DNA of 28,495 nt. Source: Pseudoneurospora amorphoporcata (Eukaryota > Ascomycota > Sordariomycetes > Sordariales > Sordariaceae). This document shows positions 17,773 to 27,467 of the stretch, piece by piece (position 1 is the first letter of the stretch; the number at the start of each line of letters is the position of its first letter). Made by a program: the position numbers and the translations under genes. Under the pieces are notes generated by a model, which had not been told where the DNA came from, did not search any database, and worked only from the letters and a program-made list of their open reading frames with translations. Location of the stretch: contig MU859357.1 in NCBI GenBank assembly GCA_033297205.1, positions 1 to 28,495 of the forward strand. The letters run 5' to 3'.

Positions 17773-18502
17773 CGTCAATGAATGGACCTCCAACACTAGT
17801 GGTGGTGCTGTTTTATTTCTTGTTGACAAGTAAATTCGATCGCACGTCCTTTCAGCCTTCAATCGTCTTTCCAGGCCCTTTGACCGTCCTCTTCTTACCC
17901 AAGTTCCTCAACTTTCAGGTCCCTTCACCACAGACGTGATCATCAACCCAAAGAAAATCTTTTGAGGTTTTATTATTTGCTAGAGGCATCGCTGCAACAT
18001 AGAACCTCGGTCTATGGGTGAGTTCGGCCTGCTCGCAAATTTGCGGTTGACCCTATCCCCATCCGGCCAATGAAGAGAAAACTGCAAAACCACGCAGGTC
18101 TTTACCACTGATGCTGACGGAGAGGGGAAGGGAAATGAGGACTGAAACGGGACCGGAACAGAAAACGGGGCGGAACAACAGCAAGAAGAGACGCCGCCTA
18201 GACATAGATGGAAGAATGAGCACCTAATCCAACCAAGGTAAAAGCGAAAGTGGAATCGAAGGAGAATAAACAGACGCGATAAATGGCAATGTAACCGTAA
18301 TAGATTCAATGCTCTAATGAAGATGAGATGCTATGTACGTATCGAGCAAAGCAAGGCCGCCACTGAACCTGGACTGGGCCGCCAGAAACATTAACATGAA
18401 GAGGGGTCGAAATAGAGAAGTGACTGACGTGCAATCATCACCCAAAACGCCCAGCTCCCATCACTGCCGTCTGGCATGTTCAAGTCCAGTCGATACCTCT
18501 AC
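17773..18502. other. Intergenic region, no gene seen
   Basis: Probably the shared 3' flanks of the plus-strand fragment and the convergent minus-strand gene. Only short frames without family-like content occur. Confidence 0.5.
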
Positions 18503-19411
18503 TCAATGTTGCCCCGGAATTCCCGCCAGAATGTCATCAAAAGTCGTAGCTGTGTGCCTCCTCCCTGTCCCTGTGCCCGGCTGGGGAGTCCGAGTCCAAT
18601 CCGGCTGCGGTTGAGTCTGCGGCCGGGGTCGCGCACTAACCGTCGCTGAACGATGGACTCTAGACCCGTTCGCATTGAAACCACCACCGCTTCCACTTCC
18701 AGTACCCGGAGTCACGTCGTAGTCTGGATCGTCTTCCTTGCGCGTCTTGCGTGTTAGGAAGCGAGAGAGTCGAGAAAGGGTGCCGGCTCGCTTGAGCTTT
18801 GAGCCTCCTCCGTCTTGTTGCTGTGGTGGTGATGGCCGGGGGTCCCAACTGGGGGCGGAGGAGCCGGTGCGGCTTGTGCGAGTGGTACTGGAGCGAGAGA
18901 GAGTTTCCTTTTCCGAGTAGCGATGTCCATGACGCTCTTTCTCGGTGGTGTCCCTCCTCTCCAGGCCCTTCTCGTCGCCGTATCCGGCGTCTCTGTTTTC
19001 CCTCCTGCTTTCCCTGCGACTTGGTCTCCTATCCGGCTTCTCCCTGACACTAGCAATTCGATCCATGACCGAGTCCACCCTCTTTCTCGTGCTGTATCCT
19101 CGTTTAGGCTTTTCCTCATCCCCCTCTGGTACCGCGTTATGGTCACTGAAAGGATCGTGATCGGGCCCTTCTTCGAGGACGTAGCCTGATTCGGTGCCGT
19201 CGACGATCCCTGGAACGTCGACGCTGGGTAATGGTGTTGGGGGCTTAACGGGGAAGAGCTTGCCGTAGGTGGCGCCGGGTGCGCCCTCCCAGATTGTGCC
19301 GTCGGTGTTGTCGCGGTAGGTGTAGACTTGGCTGTCGGCGTCGTAGCCTATGCGGGTCATGTTCTCGGGGAGACGCTCGGCGTCTGTGTCGAGGTCTTTC
19401 CAGCGACCCAT
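18503..19411 (-). CDS. Hypothetical basic, Ser/Arg-rich protein
   Basis: A single 302-residue frame. The first 55 residues look ordered and conserved: GRWKDLDTDAERLPENMTRIGYDADSQ (here split: GRWKDLDTDAERLPE, then MTRIGYDADSQ), followed by YTYRDNTDGTIWEGAPGATYGKLF. I recall similar 'RWKDLDTDEERLP..M.R+GYDADT..YTYRD..G..WEG.PG..YG' openings in other filamentous ascomycete proteins, but I cannot name the domain. The rest is disordered. It has an acidic stretch (EEGPDHDPFSD), then Arg/Glu and Ser/Arg-rich runs (RRPSRRESRRENR), a basic helix (LKRAGTLSRLSRFLTRKTRK, about residues 205-224), a Gly/Ser patch and a final FDDILAGIPGQH. No signal peptide or membrane segment. The start at 19411 is the first ATG and opens directly into the ordered block. 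Probably intracellular; role unknown. Confidence 0.7.
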   Translation of the reverse strand: MGRWKDLDTDAERLPENMTRIGYDADSQVYTYRDNTDGTIWEGAPGATYGKLFPVKPPTPLPSVDVPGIVDGTESGYVLEEGPDHDPFSDHNAVPEGDEEKPKRGYSTRKRVDSVMDRIASVREKPDRRPSRRESRRENRDAGYGDEKGLERRDTTEKERHGHRYSEKETLSRSSTTRTSRTGSSAPSWDPRPSPPQQQDGGGSKLKRAGTLSRLSRFLTRKTRKEDDPDYDVTPGTGSGSGGGFNANGSRVHRSATVSARPRPQTQPQPDWTRTPQPGTGTGRRHTATTFDDILAGIPGQH

Positions 19412-20321
19412 TGCGACTCGATAGTTTGTTGGGTTGGCGGTGAAAAGAGATGCGGTTGTGGTGTAGGTGGTGGGTGAAAGAGTCGGGACGTGGTTTTTGG
19501 AAATGTCGTCGATGTTGTTAAGACAATCTGGATCGGGTGGAGCAGATGTCTGATGATGGTGCAGATACGGATGCAGACTGTCGTAGTAGAATACCTAGAT
19601 CGACTCGATGCTAGGGAATTTGGTGTTTGGAAACAATCAGAAGTTGATGATGTTGTTTGCGTTGTCGAGAAACAGCAGATATTGGGCGTCGTCAGGGTCC
19701 TCAGAGTGGATATACGCTTGGACGGCGTGTTGGTCGGACAATGATGTCACCCCTTTGTGTTTGTGTTACCAGCAACGGATTGGGTTGGAAGGACAACGGC
19801 CACGTCAAGGTTTTTGATTGCTTGATGAAGATGCTGTTAGATGGATGTTTCTAGGAAAAGAAAAGCAACTTGAAAGGAGGAGGTGTTGGGGACTTTGTAG
19901 GAATTACGCATGAGTGATACCTTAAGCAGAGGGGAATGTGGATGGAGACTCACTGGAGACACTGGACCCTTATCCCACCCTCCAAGCCTCCGTGATCAAC
20001 GACTTGTGCGCCGCTCATTGGACACGCCCGTAACGCCGAAACAGATTGACAACTGAGGGTACAACGTCACTGCCGTCAATGGCACAGCTACCTATTCATT
20101 GCCCTGTACGGACCCACAAACATCACTGGAAAAGGACAGGAGTGAGTAACAGGTCACTTCCGTCCACAACCAAACTTGGCGACGTGACGGGACATGCCGT
20201 CCCCTTATTACACTACTATTGACATGATACACAAGTCACACGCACCAGCCGCAACTGGCGAAGCAGCCTCCCATGCCTAGCTATCCAAACCACAACACAC
20301 AATCATATCCTCCTTTCCGGC
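19412..20321. other. Intergenic region between two minus-strand genes
   Basis: Upstream flank of the Ser/Arg-rich gene and 3' flank of the sterol reductase gene. Short forward frames at 19490-19854 overlap in three phases and are not protein-like. Nothing else seen. Confidence 0.5.
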
Positions 20322-21889
20322 CTAGTAAATACCAGGCACGATTCTCCACCTGACAAGCTTCTTGTACTTTTCCCAATCCTCACCATACTTTTTGGAGCAC
20401 TTCTCATCATCTCTGAGATCGCGATGGATCAAGAGAATGGCAAAGTACAAAATGTAAAAGTAGGTGAACACGATACCCCATCCCCTCGCCTCGCCCTGAA
20501 CAACCTCGCGCCCGTCAAGCATAGTAATGGCACCAGGAGCGCCGCTGCCCGCCGAGAGAATCTGGTAACCAGCAATGCCGGTGGGGAGCGAGTAAGGCCA
20601 GCTCTGCAGCCAATCGCCCAGGTAGTTGATATGGCGAGCGATGCCCCACCATCCCGAAGTGATGAGGCGAGACCCGGTCTTGGTCTGGAGGTATTTAAGG
20701 TGCTTGACGCTGGGGTCCTCGGGGTTCCTGCGGAAGTTGTTCTTCTGGCTGTTGGACAGGCGGAAGATGCTGTAACCCGCAGCCAAAACAGTACCGACGG
20801 CGATTAAGCCGAAAGCGCCAAGCTGTTGAGGATGAGTGGCCAAGTAGCGGGTCTGAGTCGAGTACATGAAGGGCACCCAAACCACGTCTCCGAAGCTCAG
20901 CATGAATCCGAAGCCGTCGGTAGTAATGTCCATTGTCGTCAGAACAGCAGGCTCCATGTAGATACCGTCAAAGACGTAGAAGGCCTGGATGGCGGTGATG
21001 AAGAGAATCGAGTCCGTCACGTAGCCGAACTGGCGGTATTGTTTGGCGATGAAGGCGCAGTTGAGAATGATCCACCCCAGAAGGCCGGGGCGCATTTCCA
21101 TGAATTCCTTGATGTCGACCTCGCCAATCAAGGGGAGCGTAATGCGGGGGTTAAGTTCGCGGCCGATGTAGAAGTCGTAGATGAGGGAGCCGGTGACACC
21201 GCCAGCTGCTAGCTCGCGCATGTCCTTGTTGCCGGGCTTGACGTCAAAACTGCGGACGTAGACAAAGATGGCGAGCGCCGAGGCGAAAAGGATGTTGGCG
21301 CTGATGATTTGCGCAAAGTTGTCCGAGATGAAAGTCCAGACGGGGAACTCGGCGCCCTGGGCGATAGTGCCGGCCGCCAGGATGGCCAAGGTGCACATGG
21401 CCGAGTTGAAAGCGTTCAGCTTGTACTTGAGACGACGGCCGGTGCTCAGCTCGGTTCCCTCGACATGGTGGCCGGGGAGAATGCGGTATTGAACCAGCGA
21501 GAGGGCATAGTAGGCCAATGTCCAGAGCGTGGCTGACCACGAGAAGAGGCCGAAGACGCCATTCTCAGGCCAGCCGATTTCGCGCTTGAGCTGGTCGAGG
21601 TCGAGAGACTTGGGGTGGAGGAGCGAGGGCGCTGGACAGCCCGAGATGTCGTTGCAGAACAGGTTGAAGACGTGGACGAGGATGGGGAGGCCAAAGGTGA
21701 TGGCGAAGGCGCCGATGCTGTTGTCGAACTTGTTAGCTGGGCGCGTCCTGGACCTTGTTGTCTGCCAACTTGGTGTTGGTGATAGGGGTTCATTTTTGTT
21801 TGGGCAACTTACGGGCCGCCAAACTCGTAGTGCTGCTGGCGCGGCGCAACCGCCTTCTGTGCGGCGACTTGCTTCTGTTTCCCGGCCAT
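20322..21889 (-). CDS. erg-3: Delta(14)-sterol reductase
   Basis: Exon 1 is 21889-21813 and exon 2 is 21717-20322 (minus strand). The 95-base intron has a GTAAGT donor, a GCTAAC branch and a CAACAG acceptor in phase 2. The product has 490 residues, the length I recall for Neurospora ERG-3. The protein is a multi-pass membrane enzyme of the endoplasmic reticulum. It uses NADPH to reduce the C14-C15 double bond of ergosterol intermediates after CYP51 demethylation (ERG24 in yeast). It starts MAGKQKQVAAQK, then HYEFGGPIGAFAITFGLP. It carries the family blocks GAEFPVWTF, NPRITLPLIGEVDIKEF, TTDGFGFMLSFGD and SGWWGIARHINYLGDW (signature of ERG4/ERG24 proteins), and ends in DDEKCSKKYGEDWEKYKKLV...PGIY. 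The start is the only ATG in phase with the spliced frame; the reading frame upstream is leader sequence. It is divergent from the MRH receptor gene. Confidence 0.95.
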
Positions 21890-22826
21890 GGTGTGATGAT
21901 GGCTTGTGTTGCTGTAGATAACAACAACAACACGAAAGCGGGGAGAGAGAGAGGATAAAGCTGCCTTTTTAAAGGGTTCAGCTCTGCATGTGGTCGTGGG
22001 ACAACTGGCAGCAGCAACAAAATAGAAACCACGGCGCTGGACCAGTGACGGTGACGAAAGGAAAGGAGCTTGGGCCATGCCGGTAAAGTGGAGCGAATCG
22101 TGCCAGACGGGTCGCGGCTTTCCGGGTGGACTCTCGAGCCTTGGCTGCTTGGCGTCGACTGGTCTGTGCTTGACAGGAAGTACCTGTTCGCCCCATGTCT
22201 TTGCAGTGGTACTTTGTCCCAGACGACCGTATTCTCGTATTGCAGTCCCCTTTGCAACTGAACTCTGATCGGCCTGCTTAGTATCCGAGAGAGGAGAAAT
22301 GATACGATTCCCATAGGTTGAGCCGAGACCTTGACAGCTCTACTTCTCCAATTCTCGTCCTTGTTTGGCAAAGCAATGTACCTTGGCGATTTCCGTCTTG
22401 AGTGTGGATGCACCCCTGATCTGCCTGGTCCAAGATGGACCAATCACACGAGACCGTGGGCCTTGCTGGCCAGTCAAAGACAGGGAAGCCTCCGGTTTAA
22501 CGGAAAGGTCAAAGGTCCGTCAGTGACAGATTTCTAAGTTCCACTGACGACACTGCTGAAGCCAGGCAACTCTGGCAACCAACTAACAATTTCATCAAGA
22601 CATACGACGAGAGTCCGTCATCATTACCGTTTCTTACCACGGATTGATCTACGGGCACTTTGCGATATCCGACCCCGCGACTTAATCAATCCTCGATCCA
22701 ACAATTCCCCGAACCACCATGCAATAACCCCCCCTCCGTCCCGACGAACCACAGCCATACACCACCGAGCGCCTTGTCGATACCTTATCCATAGCTCCCA
22801 TCTCGTTGCATCACCAAGTCGCCAAA
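21890..22826. promoter_or_regulatory. Shared divergent intergenic region of erg-3 and the MRH receptor gene
   Basis: 937 bases separate the two start codons. On the erg-3 side, a CT- and GTT-rich leader precedes the ATG and TTTAAAAAGG lies about 80 bases upstream, a weak TATA-like match. I see no TATA on the receptor side. Frames across this stretch are not protein-like. Confidence 0.45.
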
Positions 22827-24082
22827 ATGCATCCTCCAAGTCCCAGTCGGCTCATAGTTGCCATCTGCGCCCTAACCGGTGCTGCCCATGCCTCCAATGC
22901 CGAATCCTCCTCCCCGTCGCTATCCCCTACCGCCACCGTAACACCCTGCGTTGCCACCTCCACCAACGGCGCCTTCTACGATCTCCGTCCCGACATCGCC
23001 GTCATCCCCGAAAAGGACGTCAAGCTTGCCCGAGGCACACACACAAAAGACTACCTTGCCCGCGGATACGACTACGGATACAACATCACCCTGAACATAT
23101 GTGCCCCGGTCGTCAAGGGTGTCGAGGATGTCGTGGGTCTGACCAGCGAGCGATGGAGCAAGGTGGGCGCGTGGTATGAGAAAGGCGGCAAGGTCTACAG
23201 TCTCGGACAAGAATCGGGTGCGTTGACGCCCAGAGGGAGGAAGCTGGTGTTGCAGTACAGCCAAGGGTCGCCGTGTGAAGCACCAGAGGACAAGGACGAC
23301 AAACGGAAACGAAGCCGTGGTGTTGTTCACGAAGGCGCTGCCTACAGCAAATATTCCGACGACGAAGACGAGGATCGTGACGATGACCAGACCGATTCCG
23401 ACACCGACTCCGACAGGCAGAACAGCAACGCATCCAAAGACAAAATCCGCCGCAAGTCTGCAACCATCTCGTTTCTCTGCGACCGGTCCCCCGACAGCCC
23501 GACCGCCGTCTCTTTCGTTGGTACCGACCCAGACGAATGCTCCTACTTCTTCGAGGTCCGCTCGCAACACGCTTGTGCCGGCGCAGAGCCTCACAAACCC
23601 GGTTCTGTTGGGCCTGGAGGAGTCTTTGCCATCATCTTCTTTATCGCCCTGGCCGTGTACGTCATTGGTGGTATTACTTACCAACGCACCGTGGTCAAGC
23701 AGAGGGGATGGAGGCAGTTGCCCAACTACACTCTCTGGGCCGGTATCTGGAGCTTTCTCAAGGTATGGAGTGTCATTTGCTTCTGCTTCGGTTCTTTTGG
23801 GCCAATGAGGGATCGGAAAGCGATGGGCATGGTTTAGTATGCAGAACGATCAGAAGTGGTGAGGGAGCAGAAGCCAGTTTTGGTTGTCATCTTTTTACGG
23901 GGCGACGTTGCTAACTGTCTGTTGCATAGGACACCTTTATCATCCTCACTTCGTCCTGCGCGCGTTTCCTGCCTATTCGGCGGGGATACCGATCGTTGAG
24001 CTCGACGTCTCGCGGCCGATATGGAAACAACGACGACGAGAACCGGTTGATCGATCAGCTGGATGAGGAGTGGGACGACTGA
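22827..24082 (+). CDS. Mrl1-type MRH-domain sorting receptor
   Basis: Exon 1 is 22827-23762 and exon 2 is 23930-24082, giving 362 residues. The intron (23763-23929) has a GTATGG donor, a GCTAACT branch and a GCATAG acceptor, phase 0. I use ATG 22827 (context CCAAAATGC); the frame extends seven codons further only from a TTG. A signal peptide (RLIVAICALTGAAHA) leads to a mannose-6-phosphate-receptor-homology domain with YDLRPDIAV, YNITLNICAPV, LVLQYSQGSPC, ISFLCDR and CSYFFEVRSQHAC. An acidic insertion lies at about residues 153-207. One membrane span follows (VFAIIFFIALAVYVIGGI), then a cytosolic tail with RGWRQLPNYTLWAGIWSFLK joined to DTFIILTSSCARFLP, ending ENRLIDQLDEEWDD. The tail fits yeast Mrl1-like receptors that cycle between Golgi and endosome and sort vacuolar hydrolases. 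Atg27 is the alternative, but it lacks the long tail. The symbol is left empty. Confidence 0.85.
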
Positions 24083-25423
24083 TCTCAAACCCGGTCCTTG
24101 TCGTTGGGGTGGGATAGGTATGCTTGGCGTTCATTTCCTCTTTCTTGCCTTTTGGGGTTCTTGTTCTTCTTAAGCTTCTCTTCTTCCTGAGACAGATCCT
24201 TCTTTGGCCTATCTGTTGTATTTATCCACAACGTCACCGGGCCGGCGTCCGGCGTCTAACCCTCGGTGCTTGAGGCACAGCGGGTAGTTATTGGCTATAG
24301 ACTTTTTGTATATCTTTTCCATCCCAGTGTGCCATCCATTCTGCTGCTCTGTCATGATGAACCATCCCTCGTTGCAGGGTTCCATGCCCTGTGATCCAGC
24401 CACTTGTACCGGAATCGCCACAACACTGCGCATCTGGACGCATCTAGCTACCCACACACCCCTGCTGCTATGAAGATCTCGGATCGCAAGCCTGAAATCC
24501 CGCTCGAAAGGTGTTTCTGGAAAGGGGAATCCTGTTTCTGTTTTAAGTTGCGTTGACAGCATGTTCGGGACAGAAGGGATAATCAGGGGGCGAAGTAGTA
24601 TTGAAGTCTACCCCAGAACTCAACACTCTACCACAAGACAACTCATCTGATTCAACATCGACTGACAACCAGACATCCTATTATCAAGATGTTCGAGGAT
24701 TCGATGGATTTCGATAACCCGGTTCGAGATCTCAGGTTTCCATGTCTCAAATTACCACATCCCACCTCCTCTACTGTCGCCATGTCAGTATCAAAAATCA
24801 CGGTTAAATGCCACCCTTCAATCCTTGGCACCCACCCACCGACTACTCCCAAATTGTCAACGGCACAACATCCACCGCTTCCCGGTTTCCGGGACCGTGG
24901 CTTACCATCCCCAGACATTCCCCCACGGCTCTGTCACTCCGTCTTGCCGAATTCAAGATGCCAAGTAGATTAACCGCTCCATTCATCTTCAGTTACGTTC
25001 ATCCAAGTCCACCAATCCAGCAGTCGTCCTCCCGAAACTTCGTCAGCAAAGACTGAAACAGCGCCGCACCGCGTTCCCGGTCAAGCCTCTTTGCGTTCCA
25101 TTTGTGTGGGGTTACGGCACCTACAACAGGCTTCAGACGTCACGAGGTCGTCCTGCTTGCCGCCCCGAAGAGGTTGAGGACGGATGCCCGAAGCAAGATC
25201 ATGGAAATGACAGGACGAGCGCTCGATCCGGATGGGAGTTGGGTTTATGCTCCGGGGTTGGGGAAGTGACAGTGTCATATCGCCGATCCAGTCCATGGTC
25301 AATATCAAATTCCCAACAACTACAGTCAGGATATAAAGCACAACCACACTCACAGCCCATCCTATTCCCTTCTTTCTGATCCCTCAAGACACTTCTTACG
25401 TCTCAACCACACATCAGCCCAAC
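24083..25423. other. Intergenic region and LPMO promoter
   Basis: No supported gene. A minus-strand frame at 24209-24562 (117 codons) has mixed composition but no recognisable motif. The part before 25424 is the LPMO promoter, with ATATAAA at 25331-25337, 87-93 bases before the ATG. GGTTAAA at 24802-24808 matches the GGNTAAA pattern reported for XLR-1/Xyr1-type factors, but a single match 600 bases away is weak evidence. Confidence 0.5.
25331..25337 (+). promoter_or_regulatory. TATA box of the AA9 LPMO gene
   Basis: ATATAAA lies 93 bases before the ATG and is followed by a C/A-rich leader (CTCAACCACACATCAGCCCAAC). Good position and sequence for a strongly inducible secreted-enzyme gene. Confidence 0.6.
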
Positions 25424-26573
25424 ATGCGGTCTACTCTCCTTACCGGCCTCATCGCCGGCCTGCTCTCTCAACAAGCCGTTGCCCACGCCATCTTCCAAGC
25501 CCTCTGGGTCGACGGCACTGATTATGCCTCGCAATGCGCTCGTGTTCCTCCTTCCAACTCTCCCGTCACCGATGTGACCAGCACTGCTGTGAGGTGTAAC
25601 GCTGGTACTTCGCCAGTTGCCAAGAAGTGCCCTGTCAAGGCGGGAAGCACCGTCACTGTTGAGATGCATCAGGTTTGTTGTCCTTCTCCTTCTCTCACCT
25701 TCCTCCCTCTTCCACCTTTTCTCTTCCCTCCTGTGTCCACGCTAACACATAGCCAGCAACCCAACGACCGCTCCTGCGCCTCTGAAGCCATCGGCGGCGC
25801 CCACTACGGCCCCGTCCTCGTCTACATGTCCAAGGTCTCCGACGCCGCCTCCGCCGACGGTTCCTCCGGCTGGTTCAAGATCTTCGAGGACACCTGGGCC
25901 AAGAACCCGTCCGGTGCCTCGGGCGACGACGACTTCTGGGGCGTCAAGGACCTTAACAAGTGCTGCGGCAAGATGCAGGTCAAGATCCCCTCCGACATCC
26001 CCGCGGGCGACTATCTCCTCCGCGCCGAAGTTATCGCTCTTCACACCGCCGGCAGCGCGGGTGGCGCCCAGCTGTACATGACTTGTTACCAGATCACCGT
26101 CTCGGGCGGTGGTTCCGCTAGCCCGGCAACTGTCAGCTTCCCTGGTGCCTACAAGAGCTCCGACGCCGGTATCCTCGTCAACATCCACAGTACTATGAGC
26201 ACCTACGTCGCGCCTGGACCGGCTGTGTACTCGGGCGGCAGCTCCAAGAAGGCCGGCAGTGGCTGTGTTGGCTGCGAGTCTACTTGCACGGTTGGCTCCG
26301 GCCCGACCGGCACTGCTTCTGCCGTCCCTGTTACGAGCACGTCGGCTGCTGCAGGTGGTGGAAGCGGCGGGTGCAGCGTTGCCAAGTATCAGCAGTGTGG
26401 TGGAACTGGTTTCACTGGATGCACGACTTGCGCTGTAAGTTTTCCAATACCTCTCCAACTTTAACAAGTAGGATACATGTATGAGTTTACTTGCTAACGT
26501 GTGGTGGTATCTTATCTAGTCCGGCTCCACCTGCAGCGCTGTCTCTCCTCCTTACTACTACCAGTGTGTCTAA
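25424..26573 (+). CDS. gh61-5: AA9 lytic polysaccharide monooxygenase with C-terminal CBM1
   Basis: Exons 25424-25672, 25757-26434 and 26520-26573 give 326 residues. The introns are 84 and 85 bases (branch points GCTAAC). This secreted copper enzyme cuts crystalline cellulose oxidatively. The signal peptide MRSTLLTGLIAGLLSQQAVA is cut before His21, which becomes the N-terminal copper ligand. His99 in GAHYGPVLVYMSKV is the second histidine of the brace, and Tyr190 in GAQLYMTC the axial tyrosine. His179 (ALH) and Gln188 complete the usual second sphere. A Ser/Thr/Gly linker follows, then a family 1 cellulose-binding module (CSVAKYQQCGGTGFTGCTTCA, continuing in the last exon with SGSTC and PPYYYQCV). 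Intron 2 splits the CBM1. Acceptor AGCCAG is chosen for intron 1 because it restores EMHQ-QPNDRSC. The symbol rests on remembered synteny with N. crassa. Confidence 0.94.
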
Positions 26574-26854
26574 ACACTCAACTTGGCAGGCTGTTACCGA
26601 CATGATAGGATCGGACTCCCTCAGAAGAGGAAGAGCGAGAAAGGGGAGAAATGTTGAAAGTTCACCCACCCGCCTTTGCAGCCACACAAAAGAATTCGCT
26701 GTACATACCTCTATGGAAGTTACTTTATTCTTGGTCCTACTAGTCTTGGCATCTCTTGGTAGCTTTGGCTGAGGCGGTACATATCCAGAATGAGAATCGT
26801 GGGGACTTCACCCCTCCTATATTAACTGAAGCTTATCCATGGTACCGCGACGTT

Positions 26855-27442
26855 CTACAAATAAGCAAGGAATGGAGAACTTGTCAAAAATGGCTTTCTG
26901 CACCGGTCAAAATGATTCCTCGCACACCCAGCAAGATTCCTCACCATGCACGTCCTGTCCTTTCCCCGTATACTGTTTTTCCTCCTACTCCATTCTCCTC
27001 TCTCTCCCCTTCGGCCCAGCCAATTCTTTAGAAACTGTGTCGTTGCCTCCTTCCGGTTGAACCGAGTGCGATGTCCATCATCCAACACTTGCAGCCCAGA
27101 CACCTCGGCTTCCTCCATCTTCAAAACCAACACGTCGCGGTCAGGGATGCAGTACATGTACTGTTTGTCAGACCTGGAGCCTGGACGAAGACCTATCTCA
27201 ACTCGGTGAAGCTCGTAGTCATCGGTGACCCGTTCCCAAGCCTCAACCACTGCGCCAGGCAGCTCCGGTGCATCCCAGTCCGTTATCCTTGGGGTATATG
27301 GCTCGTTGAGGTGAGGGCCGGTCTCGTATACTGGTCCATGAAGGTAGAAGGTTGCCCAGTCAGAGTCCGAGGTAGACGAGGTATCGGCAACAGCACCGTC
27401 GTCCTTGCCGTCTTGGGCGCTTGAGGGGACAGTGGGCGGCAT
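26855..27442 (-). CDS. Hypothetical protein, second copy of a TFYLHGPV domain
   Basis: A 195-codon frame from ATG 27442 (MPPTVPSSAQDG). The core (27352-27022) reads WATFYLHGPVYE, then GAVVEAWERV, RVEIGLRPGSRSDKQYMYC and GLQVLDDGHRTRFNRKEATTQFLKN. It aligns along its whole length with the core of the frame just upstream on the same strand. The tail after FLKN is basic and unlike the neighbour's. The open frame extends about 20 codons beyond the ATG (RSWVRVEELGDNVNT), so it may be a downstream part of the same gene rather than a gene of its own. No family recognised; no signal peptide or membrane segment. Confidence 0.5.
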   Translation of the reverse strand: MPPTVPSSAQDGKDDGAVADTSSTSDSDWATFYLHGPVYETGPHLNEPYTPRITDWDAPELPGAVVEAWERVTDDYELHRVEIGLRPGSRSDKQYMYCIPDRDVLVLKMEEAEVSGLQVLDDGHRTRFNRKEATTQFLKNWLGRRGERGEWSRRKNSIRGKDRTCMVRNLAGCARNHFDRCRKPFLTSSPFLAYL

Positions 27443-27467
27443 CGTGTTGACATTGTCACCAAGTTCT

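Noticed and set aside
24209..24562. 117-codon minus-strand frame downstream of the MRH receptor
   Set aside because: No recognised motif, signal peptide or supporting splice sites. It could be real, but I have no positive evidence.
25742..26467. 241-codon minus-strand frame
   Set aside because: Antisense to the LPMO exon; Ala/Arg/Gly-rich shadow.
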